A stretch of DNA of 64,000 bases from SKKY01 sp965228015 (GTDB lineage: Bacteria; Bacillota; Peptococcia; Peptococcales; SKKY01). Within the stretch, counting starts at the first letter, position 1. The number at the start of each line of letters is the position of its first letter. A program made the translations under genes and the position numbers. A model generated the notes under the pieces. That model was not told the origin of the DNA, made no database searches, and saw only the letters and a program-made list of their open reading frames with translations. The DNA is taken from positions 248,001-312,000 of the forward strand of contig OZ245787.1 of NCBI GenBank assembly GCA_965228015.1. The letters are read 5' to 3'. This document shows positions 16,104-25,902 of this stretch, in pieces.

Positions 16104-17657
16104 TTGGATTTTCTCAGAAGAACTTTTGAACAAATAAAATCAGGTTGGAGCAATCTTTCCGGTAATCAGAAAATTCTTTACTCAGGAATTGCGATTTCAC
16201 TAATTATTGCAATTACAGTGACAGGAATAATGCTGGGATCAAAAAACTATGTTCCTTTATATAACAATCTTACTGCTACTCAATCCAGAAGCATCACTCA
16301 AAGACTTCAGGAAATGTCAATTCAGTATAAATTATCTTCGGATGGGACTACAATTTTAGTCCCTGATGATGTAGTGCATCAATTGAGGCTGGATCTGGCT
16401 ACAGAAATGCCCGCAGGTGGAGTTGTAGGATTTGAAAGTTTTAATGAAACAAGATTTGGTGAAACAGAGACAGATAAAAGAGTAAGATTTTTGGCAGCTT
16501 TACAAGGGGAATTAACAAGAACAATCTCAAGAATGACTGAAGTTGAAAGTGCCATGGTTCACCTTGCAATACCAGAAACATCAGTTTTTATCTCAGAAGA
16601 GAAACCAACAAAAGCCTCAGTATTCCTGAAGCTTAGAAGTACTTCAAGAATGGATGCAGATAAAGTGCGTTCAATTATTTATTTTGTTGCCAATAGTGTT
16701 GAAGGACTTAGTCCTGAAAATGTTACTGTTATAGACGAATACGGCAATCTTCTCTCTGAAGGCCTGGTGGGAGCTAATTCTCCTTTTTCTGTAAGTACTA
16801 TGACGGCCACTCAGTTGGATATAAAATCCAGATATGAAAGAGAAATAGCCAGGTCTATTCAAAATATGCTTGAAAGAGTAAGAGGAGCCGGAAAAGCTGT
16901 TGTTAGTGTAAGCGTGGATCTTGATTTTGACAGTGTTGAAATTAGTCAGGAAACCTACGGAGATTCTGTTTTAAGAAGTGAGCAGACCTCCGATTCCCGG
17001 TCCTCTGGCACAACTCCCGGGGGTGGAGTAGCAGGCACCGATTCTAACCTTCCTGGAACTACAAGTTTCCAGGAAACAAGCGGAGGGGAAACTTCAAGTA
17101 CCCAGACGGAAGCTATAAGAAATTATGAGATAGATAAAATTACAGAACTTAGAGTAAAAGCTCCGGGTAAAGTAACAAAATTATCTGTTTCTGTAATTGT
17201 TGATGGTGAGTTAACTGATGATGACAGAGTTTCTCTTGAAAATGTTGTAGCCAGCGCTTCTGGCTTGGATTTTGCAAGAGGAGATATAATAAATGTTGCA
17301 GGAATGCCATTTAATACTGAAGCATATGATACACTTCAGGAAAGTATTGCAAATGAATTAAGAAATCAGCAAATTAGAACATATATTAATTACGGGTTAA
17401 TTGTATTGGGTGTTTTAGGTTTAGCCGGACTTGGCTTCCTGTTAAAGAGAAGAAGCGACAGACGTCTTCAGGTTTCTCTTGCAGGGGCAAGAATTGGAGA
17501 TATTTCTCCGGATTTATCTTTTGATTCTCTGGACGATTTAGATCCTTTAACTGCTGAAAAAGCAGAAATTCAAAGAAAAGTCGAAAGACTTGCAAAAACA
17601 CAGCCAGAAGATGTTGCAAAAGTAATTAAATCCTGGTTAATTGAAGATATGAGGTGA
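16104..17657 (+). CDS. fliF: Flagellar MS-ring protein FliF
   Basis: FliF forms the membrane ring that nucleates the basal body. The protein is 517 residues: first membrane span near residues 23-45, a periplasmic-type YscJ/FliF ring domain (TVEVESAMVHLAIP region), a Ser/Gly/Thr-rich linker around residues 290-335, a second span near residues 428-448, and a cytoplasmic tail (AEIQRKVERLAKTQPEDVAKVIKSWL split over the end) that binds FliG. Start is a TTG with GGGGTGAG upstream. Confidence 0.95.
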   Translation: MDFLRRTFEQIKSGWSNLSGNQKILYSGIAISLIIAITVTGIMLGSKNYVPLYNNLTATQSRSITQRLQEMSIQYKLSSDGTTILVPDDVVHQLRLDLATEMPAGGVVGFESFNETRFGETETDKRVRFLAALQGELTRTISRMTEVESAMVHLAIPETSVFISEEKPTKASVFLKLRSTSRMDADKVRSIIYFVANSVEGLSPENVTVIDEYGNLLSEGLVGANSPFSVSTMTATQLDIKSRYEREIARSIQNMLERVRGAGKAVVSVSVDLDFDSVEISQETYGDSVLRSEQTSDSRSSGTTPGGGVAGTDSNLPGTTSFQETSGGETSSTQTEAIRNYEIDKITELRVKAPGKVTKLSVSVIVDGELTDDDRVSLENVVASASGLDFARGDIINVAGMPFNTEAYDTLQESIANELRNQQIRTYINYGLIVLGVLGLAGLGFLLKRRSDRRLQVSLAGARIGDISPDLSFDSLDDLDPLTAEKAEIQRKVERLAKTQPEDVAKVIKSWLIEDMR

Positions 17658-17662
17658 ATTAG

Positions 17663-18670
17663 TTGGCTAGAGATAAAGTAATGGGAAGACAAAAAGCAGC
17701 AGTGTTATTAATTTCTCTAGGGCCAGAGCAATCTGCTCAGGTTATGAAAAACCTGGGAGAAGAAGAAATTGAACAACTTACTTTGGAAATAGCCAATGTC
17801 CGTAAGGTAGATGCAGAACAAAAAAATAAAATTTTTGAAGAGTTTTATCAGCTTTATATGGCTAATGAATATATTGCCAAAGGCGGAATAGACTATGCAA
17901 AAAGTGTTCTTGAAAAAGCACTGGGAAATCAAAAAGCAATAAATATTATTAATAAACTGACATTCTCCTTGCAAGTAAAACCCTTTGATTTTGTAAGAAA
18001 AGCAGATCCAAGTCAGTTAGTAACCTATATTCAAAATGAGCATCCGCAAACAGTGGCTCTTATTCTGGCCTATCTTGATCCAGATCAGTCTGCAGCTATT
18101 TTGGCATCATTACCAGGAGAAATGCAGTCAGATGTAGCAAAAAGAATAGCTCTTTTAGACAGAACTTCTCCGGAAATAATTAAAGATATTGAAGATGTTC
18201 TTGAAAAGAAACTTTCGAACTTTATGGTTCAGGACTTTACTTCTGCCGGCGGGGTAGAATCAATCGTTCAAATCTTGAACAAAGTTGACAGAAGTACTGA
18301 AAAAGCAATTCTTGAAAATCTTGAAGTTCAGGATCCAGAATTAACTGATGAAATTAAAAGACTTATGTTTGTATTTGAAGATATTATTTTACTTGATGAT
18401 AAAGACATTCAAAAAGTTCTTAGGGATATTGAACAAAAAGATCTTGCTCTTGCAATGAAGGGTGCAACAGAAGAAGTTAAAGACAAAATTAAGAAAAATA
18501 TGTCTAAAAGGGCAGCAGAAACCATTCAGGAGGAAATTGACTTTATGGGACCTGTACGTCTTAGGGATGTTAAAGAGGCTCAGCAAAGAGTTGTTGCAAC
18601 AATTAGAAGACTTGAGGATTCAGGTGAGATTATTGTTGCCAGAGGTGGAGGAGACGATATAGTTGTCTAG
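17663..18670 (+). CDS. fliG: Flagellar motor switch protein FliG
   Basis: FliG couples the stators to the rotor and sets direction. The protein is 335 residues, with the N-terminal FliF-binding domain, the EHPQTVALILAYL motif at about residue 126, and the C-terminal torque helix with alternating charges (DDKDIQKVLRDIEQKDLALA). Start TTG at 17663 with GAGGTGA upstream. The stop overlaps fliH by eight bases. Confidence 0.96.
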   Translation: MARDKVMGRQKAAVLLISLGPEQSAQVMKNLGEEEIEQLTLEIANVRKVDAEQKNKIFEEFYQLYMANEYIAKGGIDYAKSVLEKALGNQKAINIINKLTFSLQVKPFDFVRKADPSQLVTYIQNEHPQTVALILAYLDPDQSAAILASLPGEMQSDVAKRIALLDRTSPEIIKDIEDVLEKKLSNFMVQDFTSAGGVESIVQILNKVDRSTEKAILENLEVQDPELTDEIKRLMFVFEDIILLDDKDIQKVLRDIEQKDLALAMKGATEEVKDKIKKNMSKRAAETIQEEIDFMGPVRLRDVKEAQQRVVATIRRLEDSGEIIVARGGGDDIVV

Positions 18671-19406
18671 GATAATAAAAGCAGATCGCCTTACTTATAC
18701 AACAGTAAAAAAAAGTTTTTCTCAAGAAGAAGAGGGTATGGTAACTAAGAATTCCGGAAGTACCGCTTCTGAAGCTGAGGATATTTATAATGAAACAAAA
18801 AAAATGATTGAAGAATTAATTGAGAATGCGAGACAAAAAGCAGAACAAATTCTTTATGAAGCAAAAATAAAAGCAGAAGTTATAGTCGAAGAAAGTAAAA
18901 TTGAAGTAGAAAAAAGAATGGAAGAAGCCTGGGATAAGGGCTTTGCTGAAGGAAGAGAAAAGGGAGAAAAAGAGCATTCAGAGCTTATTGAAGGTGCAAA
19001 TAAAGTTATACAGGAAGCATATATTGAAAAAGAAGCTCTGTTGAAAAGTTCGGAACAAGAGATTTTAAATTTTATTACAGATACTTTAGACAGAATTTGT
19101 TTTAGTTTAATTGTTGATAAGAATGACCTGATTCTTGAAGTCTCAAAGTATTTAATTGATTTTGTAAAAGATTCAAAAGGCCAGGTAATCCTAAAAGTAT
19201 CAGGGGCAGATTTTGAATTTTTAAACAATCACAGAGAGGATATTAACGCTCTTTTAACTACTGGAACATTGTCAGTTAAACTGGATAAAAGTCTTAATCG
19301 GGGACATTGTATGGTTGTTTCAGAAAAGGGTATTCTTGAAGTTGATCTTGAAGAAAATTTAGAGAAAGTTAAAGCGGTATTACAGGATGTGGTTATAGGT
19401 GATTGA
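18663..19406 (+). CDS. fliH: Flagellar assembly protein FliH
   Basis: FliH regulates the export ATPase FliI and tethers it to the C ring. It has 247 residues, mostly a charged coiled coil in the N-terminal half (Glu/Lys/Ala-rich, about residues 35-125) and an ATP-synthase-subunit-like C-terminal domain with the GHCMVVSEKGILEVDL strand pair. The family is poorly conserved, so the call leans on position between fliG and fliI. It starts with TTG inside the end of fliG. Confidence 0.88.
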   Translation: MSRIIKADRLTYTTVKKSFSQEEEGMVTKNSGSTASEAEDIYNETKKMIEELIENARQKAEQILYEAKIKAEVIVEESKIEVEKRMEEAWDKGFAEGREKGEKEHSELIEGANKVIQEAYIEKEALLKSSEQEILNFITDTLDRICFSLIVDKNDLILEVSKYLIDFVKDSKGQVILKVSGADFEFLNNHREDINALLTTGTLSVKLDKSLNRGHCMVVSEKGILEVDLEENLEKVKAVLQDVVIGD

Positions 19407-20709
19407 TTTAGGGGAATATAAAAGTAAAATCAGAAAAATTCCTATGATAAAAAATAAAGGTTATGTTGATCAGGTAATTGGTCTTATTATTTATTCAGTA
19501 GGTCCCAGAGCTTCCATTGGGGAGCTTTGTTACATTAATAACGGAAATGAACAAATACCTTCTGAAGTTGTTGGTTTCCGGGATGATAAAATTTTGCTTA
19601 TGCCCTTAGGAGTGTTTACAGGAATAAGACCTGGAACGGAAGTAGTGGCAACAGGTTCAACTTTGAACGTAAAAGTTTCTGAAAAATTGCGGGGGAGAGT
19701 TCTTGATGCCCTTGGTAATCCTATGGATGGCCTGGAATCCGTTGAGGGTAAAGCCTATCCATTGACAAATATTCCTCCCCATCCCTTACAAAGGAAAAGA
19801 ATTGATGAAGTACTTCAAGTTGGCGTGAAAGTTATGGACGGAATGCTTACTTGTGGAATTGGTCAAAGATTAGGGATATTTGCTGGAAGTGGTGTGGGAA
19901 AGAGCACCCTTCTGGGTATGATATCAAGAAATTCCAAAGCGGATATTAACGTAATAGTTTTAATTGGTGAAAGAGGAAGAGAAGTAAAAGAATTTCTTGA
20001 AAAAGATCTGGGGCCAGAGGGTTTAGAAAGATCAATTGTTATTGTTGCATCTTCGGACCAACCAGCCCTTTACAGAATTAAAGGAGCCTATACAGCAACT
20101 GCTATTGCTGAATATTTTAGAGATAAGGGCTATAATGTAATGCTTATGATGGATTCAGTAACCAGATTTGCAATGGCTCAAAGAGAGTTGGGCCTTGCAA
20201 TAGGTGAACCACCAGCAACGAAAGGCTATCCTCCCTCAGTTTTCGCAGAACTACCGAAACTTTTGGAAAGAGCTGGGGCTTCCGATAAAGGGACTATTAC
20301 TGGATTATATACGGTTCTGGTTGATGGAGATGACATGAACGAACCTATTGCAGATGCTGTAAGAGGAATTCTTGATGGGCACGTGGTATTAAGCAGGAAA
20401 ATAGCAATGCAAAATCATTATCCCTCAGTTGACATTTTAAACTCTGTAAGCAGAGTTATGAAAGATATAGTTACAAACGAACATTACAACCTTTCTCAGT
20501 CTTTAAAAGAGCTTACAGCTGTATATAATGAGGCAAAAGACCTAATAGACGTAGGTGCTTATGTAAAAGGCAGTAATCCTAAAATTGATAAAGCTATGCA
20601 AAAAATTGATGCAATAAATAGTTTTCTCAGACAAGATGTTTATGAAAATTTTTCTCTGGAAGATACGGTCAGCATTATGAAAAAAATAGTAAGTGATGGT
20701 AAAAATTAA
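19399..20709 (+). CDS. fliI: Flagellum-specific ATPase FliI
   Basis: ATPase of the flagellar export apparatus, 436 residues, related to the F1 beta subunit. Walker A is GIFAGSGVGKSTLLG (about residue 160), the catalytic region GERGREVKEF, Walker B VMLMMDSVTRFA and the LVDGDDMNEPIAD segment follow. The GTG start overlaps fliH by eight bases and the stop overlaps fliJ by one, so fliH-fliI-fliJ should be translated as a unit. Confidence 0.96.
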   Translation: MIDLGEYKSKIRKIPMIKNKGYVDQVIGLIIYSVGPRASIGELCYINNGNEQIPSEVVGFRDDKILLMPLGVFTGIRPGTEVVATGSTLNVKVSEKLRGRVLDALGNPMDGLESVEGKAYPLTNIPPHPLQRKRIDEVLQVGVKVMDGMLTCGIGQRLGIFAGSGVGKSTLLGMISRNSKADINVIVLIGERGREVKEFLEKDLGPEGLERSIVIVASSDQPALYRIKGAYTATAIAEYFRDKGYNVMLMMDSVTRFAMAQRELGLAIGEPPATKGYPPSVFAELPKLLERAGASDKGTITGLYTVLVDGDDMNEPIADAVRGILDGHVVLSRKIAMQNHYPSVDILNSVSRVMKDIVTNEHYNLSQSLKELTAVYNEAKDLIDVGAYVKGSNPKIDKAMQKIDAINSFLRQDVYENFSLEDTVSIMKKIVSDGKN

Positions 20710-21140
20710 TGACCAGATTTAAATTCCGCCTGGACATACTTTTACGTTTGGCAATAAACAAGGAAGAAGAAGCAAAAAAAGATCTGGCATCATGGCAAAA
20801 AAGATTGCTTGAAGCACAGGAGAGTCTTCAGAGGATATTAAATGAAGTTACAAATTCACTAAATGAAAAATCTTCAAAAAGAAATATAAATGAAATACTG
20901 TTATATGAAGCTTATTTGGAAAGTCTCAGAACCAGACAGAAAAAAATAGAAAATGATATTGAGTATTTTACTGGCGAAAGAGACAAAGCAATTTTAAAAC
21001 TTCAGGAAACCATAAAAGAAAGAAAAATTTTGGAAAAACTAAAAGAAAAGAAATTAGAACAACATGTTTTTGAAGAAAATCAAAAAGAACAAAAAGAAGC
21101 AGATGAAATTGGATTAAAAATATTTATAGACGGCAGGTGA
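20709..21140 (+). CDS. fliJ: Flagellar export protein FliJ
   Basis: FliJ is the central stalk of the export ATPase and escorts chaperones. The 143-residue product is almost wholly helical and coiled coil, rich in Lys and Glu, with the family's FRLDILLRLAINKEEEAKKDL start. Sequence conservation is low, but its place directly after fliI and its length are diagnostic. Confidence 0.88.
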   Translation: MTRFKFRLDILLRLAINKEEEAKKDLASWQKRLLEAQESLQRILNEVTNSLNEKSSKRNINEILLYEAYLESLRTRQKKIENDIEYFTGERDKAILKLQETIKERKILEKLKEKKLEQHVFEENQKEQKEADEIGLKIFIDGR

Positions 21141-21144
21141 ATTG

Positions 21145-21696
21145 ATGAGTAATAAGAAATTAATAATCACAATAATAATTCTTGGTATAATTTTTGCTTT
21201 AATTGGACTGCTTCTTGCTATGAATGCTTCAGGTGTATTTAATTTAAAGTCTGCATTATCCGATCTACCTGTAATTGGAGAAAGATTTAAAGTTGAAGAT
21301 CCTGTAATGGTTGTTGCTCCCCTTGAAGATGAGAATAAGGATTTACAAAGGCAAATAGAAAAACTTAAACTGCTTTTATCTGAAAAAGAAAAGGAATCAG
21401 CTTCTTTTGATGATGAAAAGGCAGAATATGAATTAAAGATTACTGAACTTGAAAAGAGTATTGCAGAAATTCAGCAAAAAGATATTCAAAGTGATCAATT
21501 GGCTCAAATTTACGGAAAAATGGAAGATAAACAGGCCGTAAGAATTTTTGATAATCTTGACGATAACACCGTAGTAAGTATTTTATTGAAAATACCAAGT
21601 AAAAAAACCGCCTCTTTTTTAGCAGGAATGGATTCCATGAGAGCTGCTAAACTTACAGCGATTCTTACCGATAAAACTATAGAAGCTGTGAATTAA
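21145..21696 (+). CDS. MotE-like flagellar protein (MgtE N-domain fold)
   Basis: A 183-residue protein with one N-terminal membrane span (about residues 7-27), a long coiled coil, and a C-terminal MgtE-N-like domain (IYGKMEDKQAVRIFDNLD, SKKTASFLAGMD). This is the architecture of MotE in alpha-proteobacteria and YlxF in Bacillus, found between fliJ and fliK; MotE stabilises MotC, and the role in Firmicutes is not settled. I chose the ATG at 21145 over the TTG at 21142 because AGGTGA is then four rather than one base away. Confidence 0.8.
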   Translation: MSNKKLIITIIILGIIFALIGLLLAMNASGVFNLKSALSDLPVIGERFKVEDPVMVVAPLEDENKDLQRQIEKLKLLLSEKEKESASFDDEKAEYELKITELEKSIAEIQQKDIQSDQLAQIYGKMEDKQAVRIFDNLDDNTVVSILLKIPSKKTASFLAGMDSMRAAKLTAILTDKTIEAVN

Positions 21697-21734
21697 AATT
21701 TGCAGCAATCTTATAGGGCAAGGAGGTGAAATAA

Positions 21735-23084
21735 TTGAATACAGGAATGCAAATATTATCATTTGTTCAGGTTTCGGAACCTGTCAGTATGTCAAAGAGT
21801 ATAGGCTCATCAAATCCTTTTGGAGGTAGTGGTGAAGAAAAATCCTTTGATAATGTACTGACAGGTCTTTTAGGCTCTGGGAATATTTCTAAAGAAAGTG
21901 ATTCAATAGGTGAACAGACAGCCACTATGGAAAATATGGGGGTTTACGGAACTTTAATTGAAGCACTGCTAAATGTTCAGGTAGATAAAATTTCCGAACT
22001 TGAAACTCCTGTAGCAAATGAAATTAGCGAGATTAAAGATTTAAAAAATGTTTTGGAAAATCTTCCCCAAAATCTAAATGAGAATTTAGAGGAAAAAATT
22101 CTTCAATATTTATCTGAAATAAAAGATGTTGATGTTTCAGAGGAATTTACCCTCATTAAAGAAAAACTGATTAATCTTTTTAAAGACAATAAACTTCTGC
22201 CAGAAAAATTTTTAGATAAAATTTTTTCTGAAGAAAATATCAAGGATTTATCCGGGAAAGAAAAAGCTGAATTTACAAGTATTTTAGGTAAAGAAATCCT
22301 GAATATTTTAAAGGATGTTGTTAATAAAGATGTTTCCCGGGGAGTAAAGGAATTAACTTCCCTTAAGGATTTAGTTCAAAAATTTGAGAATCCTTTTGCT
22401 TTTATTCAAAAATATTCAGAAAAACATGAAATGGTTTTTTCGGATAATAAGAATCTATTAAATCAGGAAGAGTCTAAAAAAACTGAAAGCCTAAAAGAAG
22501 TAAAGGCTGAAGTGAATTCTCAAAATAATCAAAGTGGCGAAATAAAAATAGGAGCAGAACAAGCTCAGGATAAAGGGAACTTGTCTTTCCAAAAAAGTCT
22601 TGATGAAAATATCAACAAACTTACAGATGCGCAAAAACTTCAGGAAAAAGTTGAACTAAGAAATCTTCCTAAGTATATTGAAAACCAAATAAAGAATAGT
22701 TTTAAAACAGGAGAAGCTGGTTACCGTGAAATTACAGTAAAAATCAATCCAGAGCATCTTGGTAAGTTAACTTTAAAAATATCTGCAACTGAAGATTCTG
22801 AAATGACAGTAAAAATTGTTGCTGAAAGCAGAAACATTAAGGAATTTTTAGATACAAACTTATCAACATTAAGAAATAATCTTGAAAGCAGCGGAATCAG
22901 AAATGGAGCTTTTAATATTGAGACAGATTTTGAAAAGAATTTCAACCATTTTAATGGCTCTAATCAAAACTTTTCAGGAAACTCAAACAGAAAAGATGGA
23001 AATGGTTCACAGGAACACCAAAGTTTTGAAGAAAAAATAGAGAGTATCTTTAATAATTCCGGAGGACTGGAAGTCTTCGCATAA
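21735..23084 (+). CDS. fliK: Flagellar hook-length control protein FliK
   Basis: FliK is the molecular ruler that switches export from hook to filament. The 449-residue protein has a long, low-complexity, Glu/Lys/Asn-rich N-terminal part and the conserved C-terminal hook domain (VKINPEHLGKLTLKISATED, then LRNNLESSGI, about residues 335-400). Start TTG at 21735 with AAGGAGGTGA. The tail is Asn/Ser/Gln-rich, as in other FliK proteins. Confidence 0.9.
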   Translation: MNTGMQILSFVQVSEPVSMSKSIGSSNPFGGSGEEKSFDNVLTGLLGSGNISKESDSIGEQTATMENMGVYGTLIEALLNVQVDKISELETPVANEISEIKDLKNVLENLPQNLNENLEEKILQYLSEIKDVDVSEEFTLIKEKLINLFKDNKLLPEKFLDKIFSEENIKDLSGKEKAEFTSILGKEILNILKDVVNKDVSRGVKELTSLKDLVQKFENPFAFIQKYSEKHEMVFSDNKNLLNQEESKKTESLKEVKAEVNSQNNQSGEIKIGAEQAQDKGNLSFQKSLDENINKLTDAQKLQEKVELRNLPKYIENQIKNSFKTGEAGYREITVKINPEHLGKLTLKISATEDSEMTVKIVAESRNIKEFLDTNLSTLRNNLESSGIRNGAFNIETDFEKNFNHFNGSNQNFSGNSNRKDGNGSQEHQSFEEKIESIFNNSGGLEVFA

Positions 23085-23097
23085 AGGAGGGAAAGAG

Positions 23098-23592
23098 ATG
23101 GCAGTAAATCAGGTTAATAACCTTAACAATAATTATAGTTTTAGTAGTACAACTGGAACAAGAAATACTGGTGAACTTGGTAAAAATGATTTTTTAAAGC
23201 TTTTTGTTAAACAATTAAAAGCTCAGGATCCTCTAAGCCCAATGGATAATAACGAATTTATCGCACAAAGTGCTCAGTTTACACAATTAGAGCAAATGAC
23301 AAACTTAAATACAAATATTACAAATTTCCTTAAACAGCAAACATCTGTATTAAATTCAGTTCTATACTCACAAACTTCAACCCAAGCATTAAATTTAGTT
23401 GGCAAACAGGTTACAGCTTATGTAGCAGATGGAGCAGATGGTTTTACAAAAGTTGAAGGCATAGTTGATAAAGTAACATTTAATGGTTCTTATCAGGTTC
23501 TTCGCATAGGAGATAAAGAAGTATTTCTTAATGAGGTTTCAGAAGTAGGAATGGTTCCAGCAGAAGATGGAGCTGAAGAAAATGAAGAATAA
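23098..23592 (+). CDS. flgD: Flagellar hook-capping protein FlgD
   Basis: FlgD forms the cap needed to polymerise the hook. The N-terminal motif GKNDFLKLFVKQLKAQDPL, then NNEFIAQSAQFTQLEQM, is the FlgD signature. At 164 residues it is the short type, with only one small C-terminal domain and an acidic tail. AAAGGAGGG precedes the ATG. The stop overlaps the next gene. Confidence 0.93.
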   Translation: MAVNQVNNLNNNYSFSSTTGTRNTGELGKNDFLKLFVKQLKAQDPLSPMDNNEFIAQSAQFTQLEQMTNLNTNITNFLKQQTSVLNSVLYSQTSTQALNLVGKQVTAYVADGADGFTKVEGIVDKVTFNGSYQVLRIGDKEVFLNEVSEVGMVPAEDGAEENEE

Positions 23593-23965
23593 TTTTATTG
23601 ATAATAATATAAGAATTAATCCAGGGATATCAAAACCCAGAACTCAGCAACCAATAAATAATACTGGAAGCAGTTTTTCCGAAATATTAAACAAACAAAT
23701 TAATACAGATAAAGAACTTAAATTTTCCAAACATGCTATGGAAAGATTAAGTAATAGACAAATTGATATTTCACCAGAAAAAATGGAAAAACTAAATTCT
23801 GCAGTAGAAAAAGCAGATTTAAAAGGTTCAAAAGAATCACTAATCCTTATGGATGATTTAGCATTTGTTGTCAACATTAAGAACAGGACGGTAATTACTG
23901 CTGTAGACGGAAATAGCATGAAGGATAATGTTTTTACAAATATTGACAGTGCAGTAATAATCTAA
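23582..23965 (+). CDS. Conserved flagellar operon protein, TIGR02530-type
   Basis: A 127-residue protein found between flgD and flgE in many Firmicutes operons (TIGR02530 'flg_new' type). The conserved core is KFSKHAMERLSNRQIDIS, then LILMDDLAFVVNIKNRTVITAVD. It is thought to act in hook assembly, but no biochemical role is known to me. I set the start at the ATG at 23582, inside the end of flgD with GGAG nine bases upstream; the in-frame ATG at 23567 lacks a site. Confidence 0.82.
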   Translation: MKNNFIDNNIRINPGISKPRTQQPINNTGSSFSEILNKQINTDKELKFSKHAMERLSNRQIDISPEKMEKLNSAVEKADLKGSKESLILMDDLAFVVNIKNRTVITAVDGNSMKDNVFTNIDSAVII

Positions 23966-23969
23966 TAAC

Positions 23970-24020
23970 GGGACTGGACCAAGGATGGAGGTCCCTCAGC
24001 CTGCCGAATGACAGAGGCAG
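23970..24020 (+). promoter_or_regulatory. Structured flgE leader with CsrA-like hairpin
   Basis: Two hairpins fill the gap before flgE. GGACC (23976-23980) pairs with GGTCC (23990-23994) and leaves AAGGATGGA in the loop; a CsrA site is a GGA exposed in a hairpin loop with consensus around CARGGAUG. CTGCC (24001-24005) pairs with GGCAG (24016-24020) just upstream of GAGGAGG. The segment is visibly more GC-rich than its surroundings. Function is inferred from the loop motif and position; no csrA gene is in the window. Confidence 0.5.
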
Positions 24021-24042
24021 AGAAAGAGGAGGAAAACATAAT

Positions 24043-25893
24043 ATGATGAGATCAATGTTCTCTGGTGGATCAGGCTTAAAAACACACCAGACAAAAATGG
24101 ACGTTGTAGGTAATAATATTGCCAACATAAATACAGTAGGTTACAAAAGAAGTACAGTAACCTTTAATGAAATGCTTAACCAGCAAATAAGAGGAGCATC
24201 AGCTCCAAGTTCAAATTTCTTTGGTGGAACAAACCCAATGCAGGTTGGTTTTGGTGTAACGGTAGGAAGTATTGATGTTGTTCGCTCAGCAGGTTCACTG
24301 CAACCAACAGGCAGATCAATGGATATGTCTATTGAAGGTGAAGGATATTTTGTTATTGGACTAGGTTCCGATAATTACTATACAAGAGCAGGGAACTTTG
24401 GTTTTGACAGTGAAAATAACCTTGTTGCTTCAAATGGTATGAAAGTAAAGGGCTGGACTGCAGCAGTAGATGCAAGTAATAACTTTAATTTGGATACAAG
24501 TCAGGCAATTGCACCAATTAACCTGACAGCTCTTTCAACATCGCAAATTATACAGGCAACAAGTGGAATGACTATAGGGGTAAACTTAGACAGCAGAACT
24601 GCTGCAACAAAGGCAACAACACCAGCTGAATTAACAGGAGCAACTTATTCAGCTGTAACAGGTTCACTTGATTTAAATATAAATGGAGTTGAAGTAAATG
24701 TCCCTCTTTTAGCTGGAGACAGCATAGCTGCTGCAGCAAAAAAAATAGATGCTGCCGTTAATACAGCATTTAATACATCAGGAATAAATTATGCTGTTGT
24801 TAATGGTGGAGATATTAATATTACTGGGCCTGGGATTGGTAAAGAAGCATCAATAGAGGTTCTTGCAACAACTACAGCGGGTTTACCTGTTGGAGCTTCT
24901 GCAACTGGAATGAGCACAACAAAAACATATATCTCTTCAATAGTAACAGGTGGAGATGTAAACAGCATTGATTCAACAAATAGTGTAGTTCTTAGTGCTG
25001 GAGAGGGACTAGTTGTAGATGGAGAGTTTTCAATATCAGATGGGGAAAGAGTACTTGTTCTTAACCGCAGTAATTCTGACTACTGGGACGTTGATCCTTC
25101 TTCAGGGCAATTAACTTTAAAAGATGTAAATGATGATGGATTCTGGACAGATTGGGATGCAACTTCAAATATGCAGATTAACTATAAAAAAGCAGACTAT
25201 CAAACTTCTATGAAAGTTTATGACAATCAAGGCGGAGCTCATGACTTTACTGTAACTTATATGAAAGCTGATTCTAACCATTGGGTTGCAAATTATGCAA
25301 TAGATGGAGATGTAATAAGTGTGGGAGCTGGAAATGACTACACGAAAGATATGTATTTCAAAACAAATGGTCAGATAAATGATACAATACCTCAAAACGC
25401 TGCTTTTGAACTACCATTTACTTTCCCAGCTACATCTGGTTTAGGTCCGCTAAGTATAAATGTGGACCTTGCTAATATGATTCAGGTTGCAAATGAGAGC
25501 AGTACCTTATCTAATATTCAAAATGGTTTTTCACCAGGAAGCTTACAAAGAATAAGTGTTAACCAAACTGGACAGATTATTGGAACGTTTTCAAATGGTG
25601 AAAACATTAAATTAGCTCAAGTTGCTCTTGCTACTTTTAGCAACACAAGTGGTTTAAGTAAAGTTGGAGATACACTTTTTGTTGAATCCAGAAACTCTGG
25701 ATTACCAGAATATGGAGCTCCAGGTACAGCGGGCAAAGGTAGTGTTAAACCAGAATCCTTAGAGATGTCTAACGTTGACTTATCTCAGGAATTTGTTGAT
25801 ATGATTATTACTCAAAGGGGTTTCCAGGCAAACTCAAGAATTATTGCAACTTCTGATGAGATGCTTCAGGAATTAATAAACCTTAAGAGATAA
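24043..25893 (+). CDS. flgE: Flagellar hook protein FlgE
   Basis: Hook subunit of 616 residues. The N-terminal rod/hook motif VVGNNIANINTVGYKRS and the C-terminal SNVDLSQEFVDMIITQRGFQANSRII form the coiled core; the long middle (residues 100-500) is the variable surface domain, rich in Ala, Thr, Asn and Asp as in exported proteins. FlgE is larger than the enteric form (about 400) but this is common in Clostridia. GAGGAGG lies ten bases before the ATG at 24043. Confidence 0.96.
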   Translation: MMRSMFSGGSGLKTHQTKMDVVGNNIANINTVGYKRSTVTFNEMLNQQIRGASAPSSNFFGGTNPMQVGFGVTVGSIDVVRSAGSLQPTGRSMDMSIEGEGYFVIGLGSDNYYTRAGNFGFDSENNLVASNGMKVKGWTAAVDASNNFNLDTSQAIAPINLTALSTSQIIQATSGMTIGVNLDSRTAATKATTPAELTGATYSAVTGSLDLNINGVEVNVPLLAGDSIAAAAKKIDAAVNTAFNTSGINYAVVNGGDINITGPGIGKEASIEVLATTTAGLPVGASATGMSTTKTYISSIVTGGDVNSIDSTNSVVLSAGEGLVVDGEFSISDGERVLVLNRSNSDYWDVDPSSGQLTLKDVNDDGFWTDWDATSNMQINYKKADYQTSMKVYDNQGGAHDFTVTYMKADSNHWVANYAIDGDVISVGAGNDYTKDMYFKTNGQINDTIPQNAAFELPFTFPATSGLGPLSINVDLANMIQVANESSTLSNIQNGFSPGSLQRISVNQTGQIIGTFSNGENIKLAQVALATFSNTSGLSKVGDTLFVESRNSGLPEYGAPGTAGKGSVKPESLEMSNVDLSQEFVDMIITQRGFQANSRIIATSDEMLQELINLKR

Positions 25894-25902
25894 AAAGTGA
25901 TA

